This document shows, in pieces, positions 57,561 through 64,000 of a DNA stretch of 64,000 bases. The stretch is from a virus, in IMG/VR virus record IMGVR_UViG_3300023174_000039, positions 62,001 through 126,000 of that record. The stretch is one strand, 5' to 3'. The position numbers and the translations under genes were made by a program. The notes beneath the pieces were generated by a model. The model ran no database searches and had not been told where the DNA came from. It saw only the letters and a program-made list of their open reading frames with translations. Within the stretch, counting starts at the first letter, position 1. Every line of letters begins with the position of its first letter.

Positions 57561-57779
57561 TTATTTGGCGGCTGGTGCGGCTGCTTTGGCGTCTGCTTTA
57601 GCTGCGTCTTTCTTGGCAGGCTCACTTTTGGCAGGCGTTGCTGGCGCAGGTGCGGCAGGGGCTGGTGCTGTGACAGCAGGTTTGGCTTCCACTTTCTTTT
57701 CTTCTTTCTTGGCAGGTTCTGCGGCAAAAGCGGAAACTGCAAATGCAGTGGTAGCAATAAGAGCGATAAGTTGTTTCAT
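57561..57779 (-). CDS. Exported Ala/Pro/Lys-rich protein
   Basis: 72 residues from ATG 57779 after AAGGAG. A clear signal peptide (KQLIALIATTAFAVSAFA) is followed by ~50 residues of Ala, Pro, Lys and Glu low complexity. It should be exported to the periplasm; the linker-like composition suggests a spacer or a charged coat. It resembles the non-exported protein at 44939-45208 in composition. Confidence 0.75.
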   Translation of the reverse strand: MKQLIALIATTAFAVSAFAAEPAKKEEKKVEAKPAVTAPAPAAPAPATPAKSEPAKKDAAKADAKAAAPAAK

Positions 57780-57919
57780 GGTAATCTCCTTGATTAGAAA
57801 CTGGTAGACCAAGACCTTCCTGGCTACACATATACAACGCCATAGCCCTAGAAAACGTTTACGTGTTTTGGTTATATTGCCAAACTATTTTGTTTTGGCA
57901 AATGCTGTGCCAAATATCA

Positions 57920-57948
57920 TTGCGTTTGTGTTACAATACCCGTATAAT
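57920..57948 (+). promoter_or_regulatory. Promoter of the HTH gene
   Basis: TTGCGT, 17-base spacer, TATAAT. A six-base-pair inverted repeat (ATACTG/CAGTAT, 57955-57974) lies immediately downstream, where an autoregulating DNA-binding protein could act. Confidence 0.72.
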
Positions 57949-57998
57949 AGTGACATACTGTACGCAAACAGTATTTTTACATGAAAGGTAAATTTAAC

Positions 57999-58265
57999 AT
58001 GCGATTCAATCCTGAAACAAAAACTTACAAACTGTTCTCTGCTTTGCACAAAGGCGAGACAGTTACCGCTAGCCAAGCTGAAAAACGTTTTGGTGTCAAA
58101 AACATCAGCGCCGAAGTCAGCCGCATCCGCCAAGCTGGCTTTGCAGTATATGCCAATCAGCGTGTGGCTGGTAATGGTGTAAAAGTTACTGAGTACCAAA
58201 TTGGCAAGCCAAGCCGCAAGTTGATTGCCGCTGGTTACAAAGCCATGGCACTTGGTTTGGTCTAA
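57999..58265 (+). CDS. Helix-turn-helix DNA-binding protein (HTH_39-like)
   Basis: 88 residues from ATG 57999, after AAAGGT; an in-frame ATG 57981 is less well placed. The sequence KLFSALHKGETVTASQAEKRFGVKNISAEVSRIRQAGF is a winged helix-turn-helix of the type seen in small phage regulators, followed by a basic tail. It likely regulates phage or host promoters. The inverted repeat beside its own promoter may be its operator, a proposal only. Confidence 0.82.
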   Translation: MRFNPETKTYKLFSALHKGETVTASQAEKRFGVKNISAEVSRIRQAGFAVYANQRVAGNGVKVTEYQIGKPSRKLIAAGYKAMALGLV

Positions 58266-58298
58266 ATTAGACTCGCTGGCTCCCCAAAAGAGCCACAC

Positions 58299-58328
58299 CA
58301 AAAAACCCACCGCCCTGGTGGGTTTTTA
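58299..58328 (+). terminator. Rho-independent terminator after the HTH gene
   Basis: An eleven-base-pair stem, AAAAACCCACC with GGTGGGTTTTT, and a five-base loop. The -35 box of the next promoter begins at 58329, directly after it. Confidence 0.9.
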
Positions 58329-58357
58329 TTGACTTTTTATTCTGTCTGTTGTATAAT
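58329..58357 (+). promoter_or_regulatory. Promoter abutting a terminator
   Basis: TTGACT, 17-base spacer, TATAAT. A short leader with AAAGGAG leads to ATG 58379. Confidence 0.88.
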
Positions 58358-58378
58358 TGTGTTGTAAAGGAGTAGCCA

Positions 58379-58831
58379 ATGCTATTAAAACTTTTAGACC
58401 GTTTGGGACGCAAACGTATTGTAATGGATCGAGTAGAAAATGAACCATATCTTGAACGCTATTATCTGTTTCTCCGGGATCGTGAACGATTTCCGTTTAA
58501 TATATTTTTGCACAAGTTTCTCAAATCTGATCCCGATGATGTGCATGACCATCCTTGGCCTTATGCCACTGTTATACTAAAAGGTGGGTACTGGGAATGG
58601 ATACCTGTGTTTGATACTATAGGGAGAAAAATTGGTGAAGTCCAACATTGGCGCAAGCCTGGCCATTTTCGCACTTGTAGTGCTAGTAGTTTTCATCGCA
58701 TTGAGCTAGACCCCAACGTTACTTGTTGGACCTTGTTCATGCCTGGACCCAAGCAACGTGATTGGGGATTCATGGTCAAGAACAAGTGGGTACAATGGGA
58801 ACAATATTTAAAACAAAGGAAGTCAGTATGA
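58379..58831 (+). CDS. Cupin-like conserved phage protein
   Basis: 150 residues. The conserved DVHDHPWPYATVILKGGYWEW segment has the His pair and Gly turn of a cupin-type metal site, with a further His in FHRIEL. Similar proteins occur in cyanophages. It could bind a metal and a small acid, but the activity is unknown. It overlaps the next gene start. Confidence 0.78.
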   Translation: MLLKLLDRLGRKRIVMDRVENEPYLERYYLFLRDRERFPFNIFLHKFLKSDPDDVHDHPWPYATVILKGGYWEWIPVFDTIGRKIGEVQHWRKPGHFRTCSASSFHRIELDPNVTCWTLFMPGPKQRDWGFMVKNKWVQWEQYLKQRKSV

Positions 58832-59133
58832 AGTGGTTGAAACGCATGATCTATCGATGGTATCAAGATGGTCGAGACATGTATGACGAAGAACCAGCTA
58901 CTCTTAGTAGCAAACCGTTTCGAAACAGAGTTGCCATACGAGGCAATGACATTGACTCAGATGAAGGCCTCAACATCACAGTTCGCAAAGCTGTGGGCGG
59001 TAAGATTGTGTCATTCCGTTACTATGACAACAAACAAGATCGCACCAACTACAAACTGTATGTGATTCCAGATGACCTGGACTTTGACAAGGAACTGGGC
59101 AAGATGATCACTTTAGAATCAATGCGGATGTAA
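58828..59133 (+). CDS. Conserved phage protein, unknown
   Basis: 101 residues from ATG 58828, which overlaps the previous stop and follows AAAGGAAG. Basic start (WLKRMIYRWYQDGRDMYD), then acidic and beta-rich (IRGNDIDSDEGLNITVRK, YKLYVIPDDLDFDKE). I recall relatives in T4-like phages. The function is unknown. Confidence 0.76.
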   Translation: MKWLKRMIYRWYQDGRDMYDEEPATLSSKPFRNRVAIRGNDIDSDEGLNITVRKAVGGKIVSFRYYDNKQDRTNYKLYVIPDDLDFDKELGKMITLESMRM

Positions 59134-59141
59134 ATACAATC

Positions 59142-59516
59142 ATGGACTTTGTAGAATTTTTAGTAGACAGTTTGTTGATTTTTGTAACCATCCAGGTTGG
59201 ATTGAATTTAGTGGCCTGGGTGCTCAAACGACGTGTAGAGTCAAACTTGAATACAGTATCTGCTGATATTGAACTCGAACGTCTGATTCCGCTCACCATT
59301 GAGGTTGTAGACAATCAGTATTTCTGCTACAATAGCATAACACAAGATTTTGTGTGTCAAGGGGTTAACTTGGTTGAAATAGTAAAAAGATTCAAACAAC
59401 GCTATCCTGACAAGTCAGCTGCCATCTTCAATGGCGATGAAACAGCAGTGCGTACACTTAAATCACAATTGAAAGAACTTGATGAAAATAGCAGTAGCGT
59501 CAGATATACATCTTGA
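59142..59516 (+). CDS. Membrane-anchored small phage protein
   Basis: 124 residues. One hydrophobic segment (~residues 5-28) is followed by a basic patch and a cytoplasmic domain with two strand-helix elements (IEVVDNQYFCYNS, VEIVKRFKQRYPDKS). The stop lies beyond the start of the overlapping phosphoesterase gene. No family is recognised. Confidence 0.72.
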   Translation: MDFVEFLVDSLLIFVTIQVGLNLVAWVLKRRVESNLNTVSADIELERLIPLTIEVVDNQYFCYNSITQDFVCQGVNLVEIVKRFKQRYPDKSAAIFNGDETAVRTLKSQLKELDENSSSVRYTS

Positions 59517-60330
59517 ATTTGGAGACTTGGACTTTGAAAACACTGACGGTGCTGAAGTCCTAATCCTGTCGGGTGATATCTGCGTGGCCAATGATCTTGG
59601 CCACAACACCATTGAAAGCACAGTGATGTATCGTAGCACTCGGTATCATGGCTTCTTTAAAAGATGTTGTGAGAGATTCCCGCATGTGATCTATGTGCTG
59701 GGCAATCATGAACACTATCATGGTGATGTGGCCACCACACTAGATCAAATGCGATCGGTGTTGGCGTATTTGCCCAATCTCTATATCATGGAAAAAGAGA
59801 GTCGGGTTATTGGTGATACCACATTTGTGGCAGGTACCTTGTGGACTGATATGAATCAAGAAGATCTGCATACCTTGGCTCACATGCGTGGTTACATGAA
59901 TGACTTCCGTATTATCAGCGACAGCCGTGCTCTAGTGCATTTTAAAGATCGGGATGGTAAGTTCCAGACACGAGTCGGTAAATGGACTCCAGAGGCATCA
60001 GTCACTGATCACAAGGCCATGAAGGGCATGATCCGGGAAACTGTGGAAGCCGATCCCACTGCTCGCTATGTGGTAGTGGGACATCATGCACCCAGTAGAT
60101 TAAGCACCAAACCGCGATATCAGAAGGATGTAGTGGTAAATGGTGGATACAGTTCCAGCCTGGATGATTTTATCTTGGATCATCCACAGATTCGGCTGTG
60201 GACACACGGGCACACACATGATACATTTGACTACCAGATTGGGTCAACCCGCATTGTGTGTAATCCACGTGGGTATGCAGGACATGAAGAGCAAGCAAAC
60301 TTATGGCAATTGATTACCGTGGATGTATGA
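59482..60330 (+). CDS. Calcineurin-like metallophosphoesterase
   Basis: 282 residues from ATG 59482. Ligand motifs: VASDIHLEF, LSGDICV, LGNHEHYH, VVGHHAPS and TWHGH-type THGHTH (LWTHGHTHD). Similar in layout to the phosphoesterase at 24602-25393, so the window holds two of this subtype plus an LpxH-like one. The substrate is unknown. It overlaps the preceding gene by 35 bases and the next by four. Confidence 0.9.
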   Translation: MKIAVASDIHLEFGDLDFENTDGAEVLILSGDICVANDLGHNTIESTVMYRSTRYHGFFKRCCERFPHVIYVLGNHEHYHGDVATTLDQMRSVLAYLPNLYIMEKESRVIGDTTFVAGTLWTDMNQEDLHTLAHMRGYMNDFRIISDSRALVHFKDRDGKFQTRVGKWTPEASVTDHKAMKGMIRETVEADPTARYVVVGHHAPSRLSTKPRYQKDVVVNGGYSSSLDDFILDHPQIRLWTHGHTHDTFDYQIGSTRIVCNPRGYAGHEEQANLWQLITVDV

Positions 60331-60509
60331 AATGGATTCGCTATAGCGGTGCCAGTGTTATTGTCACACTGAATCCGCTACACTGGAGTTGGATACCTAG
60401 GGCTCGGCATGAAAAAACTGTGGAGTGGCCTAGTCCCAACGAAAACACCTACATGGTGTCGTGGTTATTTTTAACTGTTCGAGCGTGGACAGACAACGGA
60501 GATTGGTAA
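60327..60509 (+). CDS. Small Trp-rich phage protein
   Basis: 60 residues from ATG 60327 overlapping the phosphoesterase stop. It is rich in Trp (KWIRYSG, HWSWIPRARH, VSWLFLTVRAW). The end abuts the next ATG (TAATG). No family is recognised. Confidence 0.66.
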   Translation: MKWIRYSGASVIVTLNPLHWSWIPRARHEKTVEWPSPNENTYMVSWLFLTVRAWTDNGDW

Positions 60510-61234
60510 TGAAAGTTTATATCAGCGGATATCGAGATCACTGGATCTCCCCTTACACCATGTTGGACTATGCATTCTTTTGGACTGACTGGTCAAAGTG
60601 TGCTCGATGGAAACTTCTACAAACCCTGGAAGATGAAAGTCGAGAAAAGTCCACATACGTGGAACGCCCTGAATGGTGTGAAAAGTGGAGTGATCGCCTG
60701 GAACCCATTAGTAAAGCCATCCAGTGGGTATGGGATCGAGTGCATCCACCCATCAACTATGTGAAAATTGATCACTACGATACCTGGAGCATGGATCATA
60801 CCTTGGCTCACATTGTGTTGCCCATGCTGAAACAACTACAGGAAAAAAAGCACGGCTCGGCTCTGGTGGCAGATGAGGATGTGCCCGAACATCTCAGAAG
60901 CACCGCCGCACCGCCCAAAAAAAATGAGTGGGACACTGATGACAACCTGCACCTTCGTTGGGAGTGGGTCATGAACGAAATGATCTTTGCGTTTGAGTGC
61001 AAGATGGACGACTCCTGGGAAGATGCTTATCGCTCAGGAGAACATGATCTACTATGGATTCCTGTGGACAAGGATGGCAACGAAGTGCCTAAAGGTGAGC
61101 ACAAGCATTACCAAATGACGCACGGTCCCAAAGACACATACAAGTGTGATTATGAAGGCATGAAGAAGGTAGAAGACCGTATTCAAAACGGCTTCCGCTT
61201 GTTTGGCAAGTACTATCAAGGCCTGTGGGATTGA
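60509..61234 (+). CDS. Conserved T4-like phage protein
   Basis: 241 residues from ATG 60509. The start KVYISGYRDHWISPYTMLDY and the IDHYDTWSMDHTLAHIVLPML segment are familiar from many T4-like cyanophages. The second half contains a variable charged loop and YRSGEHDLLWIP. The function is unknown, although the wide distribution suggests a core early role. Confidence 0.82.
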   Translation: MKVYISGYRDHWISPYTMLDYAFFWTDWSKCARWKLLQTLEDESREKSTYVERPEWCEKWSDRLEPISKAIQWVWDRVHPPINYVKIDHYDTWSMDHTLAHIVLPMLKQLQEKKHGSALVADEDVPEHLRSTAAPPKKNEWDTDDNLHLRWEWVMNEMIFAFECKMDDSWEDAYRSGEHDLLWIPVDKDGNEVPKGEHKHYQMTHGPKDTYKCDYEGMKKVEDRIQNGFRLFGKYYQGLWD

Positions 61235-61704
61235 TGGCAGACGACGCCAACTCTGCCAAAGGACGAACCAGTTTTGATGTTGCCACAGGCAACACCTTGG
61301 TTCAATTCTTCAATCGAAACGTAACACCCTACGCTACCGAATCCAGCGGACCCAAGTTTGACCTAATCCCTGTTGAAAAACAAAAAGACATCATGGTCAA
61401 TGTTGCCCGTTTGCATGCCCAACAAGAGTATGACCGAATCATGGACTTGGTTGCGGTACTAAGCAAACAGGCCGAACAGATCAAGCATAGATTGGACATC
61501 ACAGACATGGTGCATGCGGCCAAATATGATTTCCAAACCTATCACGGCAACACCTATTGGTTGCTGTATGATCGCAGGAAGGACTGTACTAGGTTAAGTA
61601 TCAATGGCCCCGACGACTGGAATACCGGTATCCCTGACGGCTACGAGTACATTACTCGGATCAAATGGTTGGGAGATTACACCTGGATTGAAGTTGACGA
61701 ATAA
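61234..61704 (+). CDS. DUF2452-like protein
   Basis: 156 residues from ATG 61234, overlapping the previous stop. The whole chain fits DUF2452: FNRNVTPYATESSGPKFDLIPVEKQKDIM, a helix, then KYDFQTYHGNTYWLLYD and IKWLGDYTWIEV. The family is found in phages, bacteria and eukaryotes and has no known activity. Its last codons contain the -35 box of the next promoter. Confidence 0.82.
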   Translation: MADDANSAKGRTSFDVATGNTLVQFFNRNVTPYATESSGPKFDLIPVEKQKDIMVNVARLHAQQEYDRIMDLVAVLSKQAEQIKHRLDITDMVHAAKYDFQTYHGNTYWLLYDRRKDCTRLSINGPDDWNTGIPDGYEYITRIKWLGDYTWIEVDE

Positions 61705-61723
61705 TACAACTCTGTGCTATAAT
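61694..61723 (+). promoter_or_regulatory. Promoter with very short leader
   Basis: TTGACG, 18-base spacer, TATAAT. ATG 61739 lies 15 bases beyond the -10 box, with no ribosome-binding site, so the leader is only about nine bases. Confidence 0.7.
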
Positions 61724-61738
61724 CAATGACCAATAACT

Positions 61739-61993
61739 ATGACTGATTCAATGTTTGACTCAATGATCCACGACCTATTATCTCGACATGATCCACGCCA
61801 AACTAATCTACCAATTAAACTAGCAGACTATGAATCTTGGCAGAAGTTATATACATTTGACGCCCTGCAAGACATGAGATATGGGCAGAGTTTTTGCAAT
61901 CACTTTGACATTCAAGATCATAGAATTTACTATGAGCGAGATTGGGTGCGATGTGATACACTCATAAGGAGAGAATGGATTGAAAGACCTTGA
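61739..61993 (+). CDS. Conserved small phage protein
   Basis: 84 residues. The second half (FDALQDMRYGQSFCNHFDIQDHRIYYERDW) is recognisable from T4-like phages. No catalytic motif. It overlaps the next gene by 14 bases and follows a promoter without a ribosome-binding site. Confidence 0.75.
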   Translation: MTDSMFDSMIHDLLSRHDPRQTNLPIKLADYESWQKLYTFDALQDMRYGQSFCNHFDIQDHRIYYERDWVRCDTLIRREWIERP

Positions 61994-62222
61994 TTTTCCG
62001 CACGGTGCTAGAATCAAATGGGGCAGACCGTTTGATTCAATTACACAATGGGACGAAGTGGCCACCTGGGGCATAGAGTTCTTTGGCCTGCCTGGTGATC
62101 GCTATGTCACCGACATCAACATCAACGAAATGGTTTGGTGGTTCCGAGACCCACGTGATCAAACCCTGTTTACCTTGCGCAATGGATCAGCACAATGCAT
62201 CCAATTACAATTCGAGACGTGA
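61980..62222 (+). CDS. Small protein, member of a local paralogous family
   Basis: 80 residues from a TTG start. It ends with VWWFRDPRDQTLFTLRNG, the same layout of aromatic strand, acidic turn and F-x-L strand as the proteins at 62195 and 63227. The pattern is common in small phage proteins. The function is unknown. Confidence 0.7.
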   Translation: MKDLDFPHGARIKWGRPFDSITQWDEVATWGIEFFGLPGDRYVTDININEMVWWFRDPRDQTLFTLRNGSAQCIQLQFET

Positions 62223-62410
62223 GTCCGTTTGACGCAATTGGATACAAGTTTCAATTGATACAGGCAGGCTTGGTCATGGATGATGATTTTTCTTGGTCGT
62301 ATGTTCCATCCACCTGGGACAACTTCACCGGCGAAACACACGGCAAATATGTGGTGTTTCAATTTCGTGAAGCTAATCTAGCAACTTTTTATCAATTAAA
62401 ATGGACATGA
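62195..62410 (+). CDS. Small protein, member of a local paralogous family
   Basis: 71 residues, overlapping both neighbours. It ends YVVFQFREANLATFYQLKWT, matching the end of the neighbouring 61980 and 63227 proteins. Earlier it has MHPITIRDVSPFDAIGY. The function is unknown. Confidence 0.7.
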   Translation: MHPITIRDVSPFDAIGYKFQLIQAGLVMDDDFSWSYVPSTWDNFTGETHGKYVVFQFREANLATFYQLKWT

Positions 62411-63219
62411 AATACTTTTTACTTGCACTTGCTCTTGTGGTGTCTCCAGCCTGGAGCAAGACCAAAACAGCTAACTTGCCCACAGAGTCCGTGTTGATAT
62501 TCAATGTGTCAACCAATAAATCTGAATATGAACGCAACGCCACAGAGCAACGTGCCATTGCGTCGATCACCAAGATCATGACTGCCATGGTTACCCTGGA
62601 TTATGATCGTGACCTGGGCAAACAACTCATGCACCGGCCAAGTGTGAGCACAAGTTTGCCCCGGCAACTGTACACACGACAAGACTTGCTCACTGCCATG
62701 TTGGTCAAAAGTGACAATGGGGCCGCAGAGACCCTGGCCCAAGACTATCCCGGGGGTGTGTCTGCTTTTGTGCAACGCATGAATCTACAGGCACGCGAAT
62801 GGGGCATGAGCCGAACTGAATTTGTAGATCCACATGGCCTTAGTTCTGGCAACATCAGCACAGCACATGATGTAGCTGACATGATTACTACCTCCACCGG
62901 CTACTGGTTCATTCGAGAAACCTCAATCAAGAAACAAGTGGCCATTGAAACTCAACAAAAGAAACGAGTGCGTACCATCAGTCTTGCCCATACCAGCGCA
63001 CCCATGTTGTTTGAGTTTGACAACATCATTGTGAGCAAAACTGGACTGACATCGGCAGCAGGTTGGTGCGTGGGCATGGCAGTGAATCAGCGCCAGCAAC
63101 AGTATGTTATTGTGGTGTTGGGCGCACCCAACAAGGCACATCGTTTTGAAGTGGTCAAAGACATGATGTACAACCATGTGCTGGATCAGAATATTCCCTA
63201 CTCCTTGGATTTGCAATAA
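62401..63219 (+). CDS. D-alanyl-D-alanine carboxypeptidase (peptidase S11)
   Basis: 272 residues with a signal peptide (KYFLLALALVVSPAWS). All three penicillin-binding motifs are present: S-x-x-K in ASITKIM, S-x-N in KSDNGA, and K-T-G in VSKTGLTSAAGW. It corresponds to the DacA/PBP5 family, which trims the terminal D-Ala of peptidoglycan stem peptides, here without the extra C-terminal domain and membrane anchor. It may act in lysis, cell-wall remodelling or superinfection exclusion. Confidence 0.93.
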   Translation: MDMKYFLLALALVVSPAWSKTKTANLPTESVLIFNVSTNKSEYERNATEQRAIASITKIMTAMVTLDYDRDLGKQLMHRPSVSTSLPRQLYTRQDLLTAMLVKSDNGAAETLAQDYPGGVSAFVQRMNLQAREWGMSRTEFVDPHGLSSGNISTAHDVADMITTSTGYWFIRETSIKKQVAIETQQKKRVRTISLAHTSAPMLFEFDNIIVSKTGLTSAAGWCVGMAVNQRQQQYVIVVLGAPNKAHRFEVVKDMMYNHVLDQNIPYSLDLQ

Positions 63220-63226
63220 TTACAAC

Positions 63227-63460
63227 ATGCTAGAAGAAAGAGTTATAGACTCTAGAAAACGAGAAAGTTTCCAGTACTCCCGGGAAATTTCCAAACCTTT
63301 TGGCAAATTAGATCATGTGCTGGATTGGTGCAAAACCGAACTTGTAGGCGACTGGCGTTGGCAATTGGTAGATGTGAGTTCGGATAGTCGTCCGGGACGC
63401 TACATTTTCTACTTTGATTTGGAACGAGACTTTTTTGCCTTTACTCTACAATGGTCCTAG
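63227..63460 (+). CDS. Small protein, member of a local paralogous family
   Basis: 77 residues from ATG 63227. It ends YIFYFDLERDFFAFTLQWS, like the two proteins upstream of the carboxypeptidase. Its N-terminal half is basic (RVIDSRKRESFQYSREI), then LDWCKTELVGDWRWQLVD. The function is unknown. Confidence 0.72.
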   Translation: MLEERVIDSRKRESFQYSREISKPFGKLDHVLDWCKTELVGDWRWQLVDVSSDSRPGRYIFYFDLERDFFAFTLQWS

Positions 63461-63465
63461 CCTGG

Positions 63466-63494
63466 TTGACCAATAAATCCCCTTATGCTATACT
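63466..63494 (+). promoter_or_regulatory. Promoter related to the repeated cassette
   Basis: TTGACC, 17-base spacer starting AATAAATCCCC, then TATACT. It keeps the -35 half of the cassette, but the leader after the -10 box differs. ATG 63521 follows GGGAG. Confidence 0.75.
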
Positions 63495-63520
63495 GTTCAT
63501 AACACCTTGGGAGAAACTTT

Positions 63521-63754
63521 ATGATTCAAATTGAAAACCTTACACCCTACCAGTGCGAGATGCTGGACATAATGTGGGAACTAGAAAGCCAAGAACAATA
63601 TGTTGAATGGTATGAACTGTTGGATCCAGAAGATCAACTGTTGGCCGAATCCCTGCAATGCTTGATCATCATGGAAAGTCTTGAGCCCACAATTGCAGGC
63701 ATGGACAATTACTGGTTGGCCACTAACTACCTTAAGAAATTTCAACTGCAATGA
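63521..63754 (+). CDS. Conserved small acidic phage protein
   Basis: 77 residues. The sequence LTPYQCEMLDIMWELESQEQYVEW and LLAESLQCLIIMESLE is familiar from T4-like phages. It is helical, strongly acidic, and coupled by overlap (ATGA) to the next gene. The function is unknown. Confidence 0.8.
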   Translation: MIQIENLTPYQCEMLDIMWELESQEQYVEWYELLDPEDQLLAESLQCLIIMESLEPTIAGMDNYWLATNYLKKFQLQ

Positions 63755-64000
63755 ATCACAAATTTTTGGTCATGTGGTGCAACGAAGGTCTTGAGTGTGT
63801 GGTTGACCTAACCGAGGATGAAAAAAATCGTACTTGGTCTGTACTCGCGGGAAAACCTCCGGTGAGTCAATTGCCCAGCCTACACCACTTGATTCTACGT
63901 GCTAGATACAACCAACAACGCCATTATGAAATTTACACCGTGGAAGCCACAGAAGGCATCTCAGCAGATGACATCCGCGATATGTTTGAAGGTTCTCCAC
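63751..64000 (+). CDS. Conserved small phage protein, 3'-truncated
   Basis: ATG 63751 overlaps the previous stop and the frame is open to the window end. The visible 83 residues (KFLVMWCNEGLECVVDL at the start, LHHLILRARYNQQRHYEIY in the middle) match a small protein often found after the previous family in T4-like phages. The function is unknown. Confidence 0.72.
   Translation, partial: MNHKFLVMWCNEGLECVVDLTEDEKNRTWSVLAGKPPVSQLPSLHHLILRARYNQQRHYEIYTVEATEGISADDIRDMFEGSP

Noticed and set aside
57477-57807. Plus-strand Cys/Gly- and Ala-rich ORFs
   Set aside because: They oppose the exported Ala/Pro/Lys-rich gene, which has a clear signal peptide and ribosome-binding site on the minus strand.
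1-64000. Bacterial chromosome or integrated prophage
   Set aside because: Host-like genes occur, but no housekeeping operons, integrase or attachment sites are seen, and small T4-like phage genes run throughout the window.

Overview
The window reads as part of a large T4-like (myovirus-type) double-stranded DNA phage genome that infects a Gram-negative, probably proteobacterial, host. The phage assignment rests on a pectate-lyase-fold tail spike, a PAAR spike tip with virion-like proteins behind it, glycine-rich tail adhesins, a phage class Ia ribonucleotide reductase set, an ATP-dependent DNA ligase, many 50-150 residue genes joined by ATGA/TAATG overlaps, and numerous small families that I recall from T4-like cyanophages and pelagiphages. 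The host inference rests on the proteobacterial look of IscU, IscA, ClpX, ClpP, ClpS and bS21, on signal peptides and a lipobox, and on near-consensus sigma70 promoters with 17-bp spacers. I saw no integrase, transposon, rRNA, recognisable tRNA or CRISPR array. All family calls were made by eye; no database was searched.

Layout. 1-2.6 kb: an Fe-S block (IscU, radical SAM enzyme, A-type carrier) followed by a PD-(D/E)XK nuclease. 2.6-4.8 kb: tail spike. 4.8-9.5 kb: nucleotide reduction (nrdA, nrdB, an RyR-like protein, glutaredoxin). 9.5-12.9 kb: PAAR tip and three large virion-like proteins. 13-20 kb: small genes under a repeated promoter cassette, DNA ligase, peroxiredoxin, class II aldolase and a BAX-inhibitor-1 membrane protein. 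20-24.6 kb: a possible structured RNA or leaderless micro-ORF, a coiled-coil membrane protein, then ClpX, ribosomal protein bS21, Hsp20 and ClpS. 24.6-34.4 kb: metallophosphoesterases, glycosyltransferases, a nucleotide-sugar dehydrogenase, a 2-oxoglutarate oxygenase, an amidinotransferase, the UV-damage endonuclease UvsE and a glutamine-amidotransferase-like protein. 34.5-39.4 kb: long low-complexity exported or virion proteins. 39.4-45.2 kb: a minus-strand operon with a periplasmic amino-acid-binding protein, a dicarboxylate/amino acid symporter, a metal-dependent hydrolase and an Asp/Glu racemase, plus two glycine-rich adhesins. 45.3-53.7 kb: a phasin-like protein, a lipoprotein and exported protein pair, a ClpP-like protease, canonical ClpP, an asparagine-synthase-like enzyme, a twitch-type radical SAM protein and a micro-ORF operon. 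53.7-64 kb: small early-type genes, several behind copies of the same promoter cassette, a third metallophosphoesterase and a D,D-carboxypeptidase.

How the parts may work together. ClpX (with its IGF loop), ClpS, two ClpP paralogues and Hsp20 could form a phage-run proteolysis and chaperone system, with bS21 acting on the host ribosome. IscU and IscA could supply Fe-S clusters for radical SAM enzymes such as the one encoded between them. The transporter-racemase operon points to acquisition or interconversion of acidic amino acids. The sugar-modifying genes suggest glycan or small-molecule decoration.

Control. Near-consensus promoters often abut terminators or overlap stop codons. Several place the start codon six to eight bases after the -10 box, which predicts leaderless mRNAs. 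One promoter lies inside the loop of a terminator hairpin.
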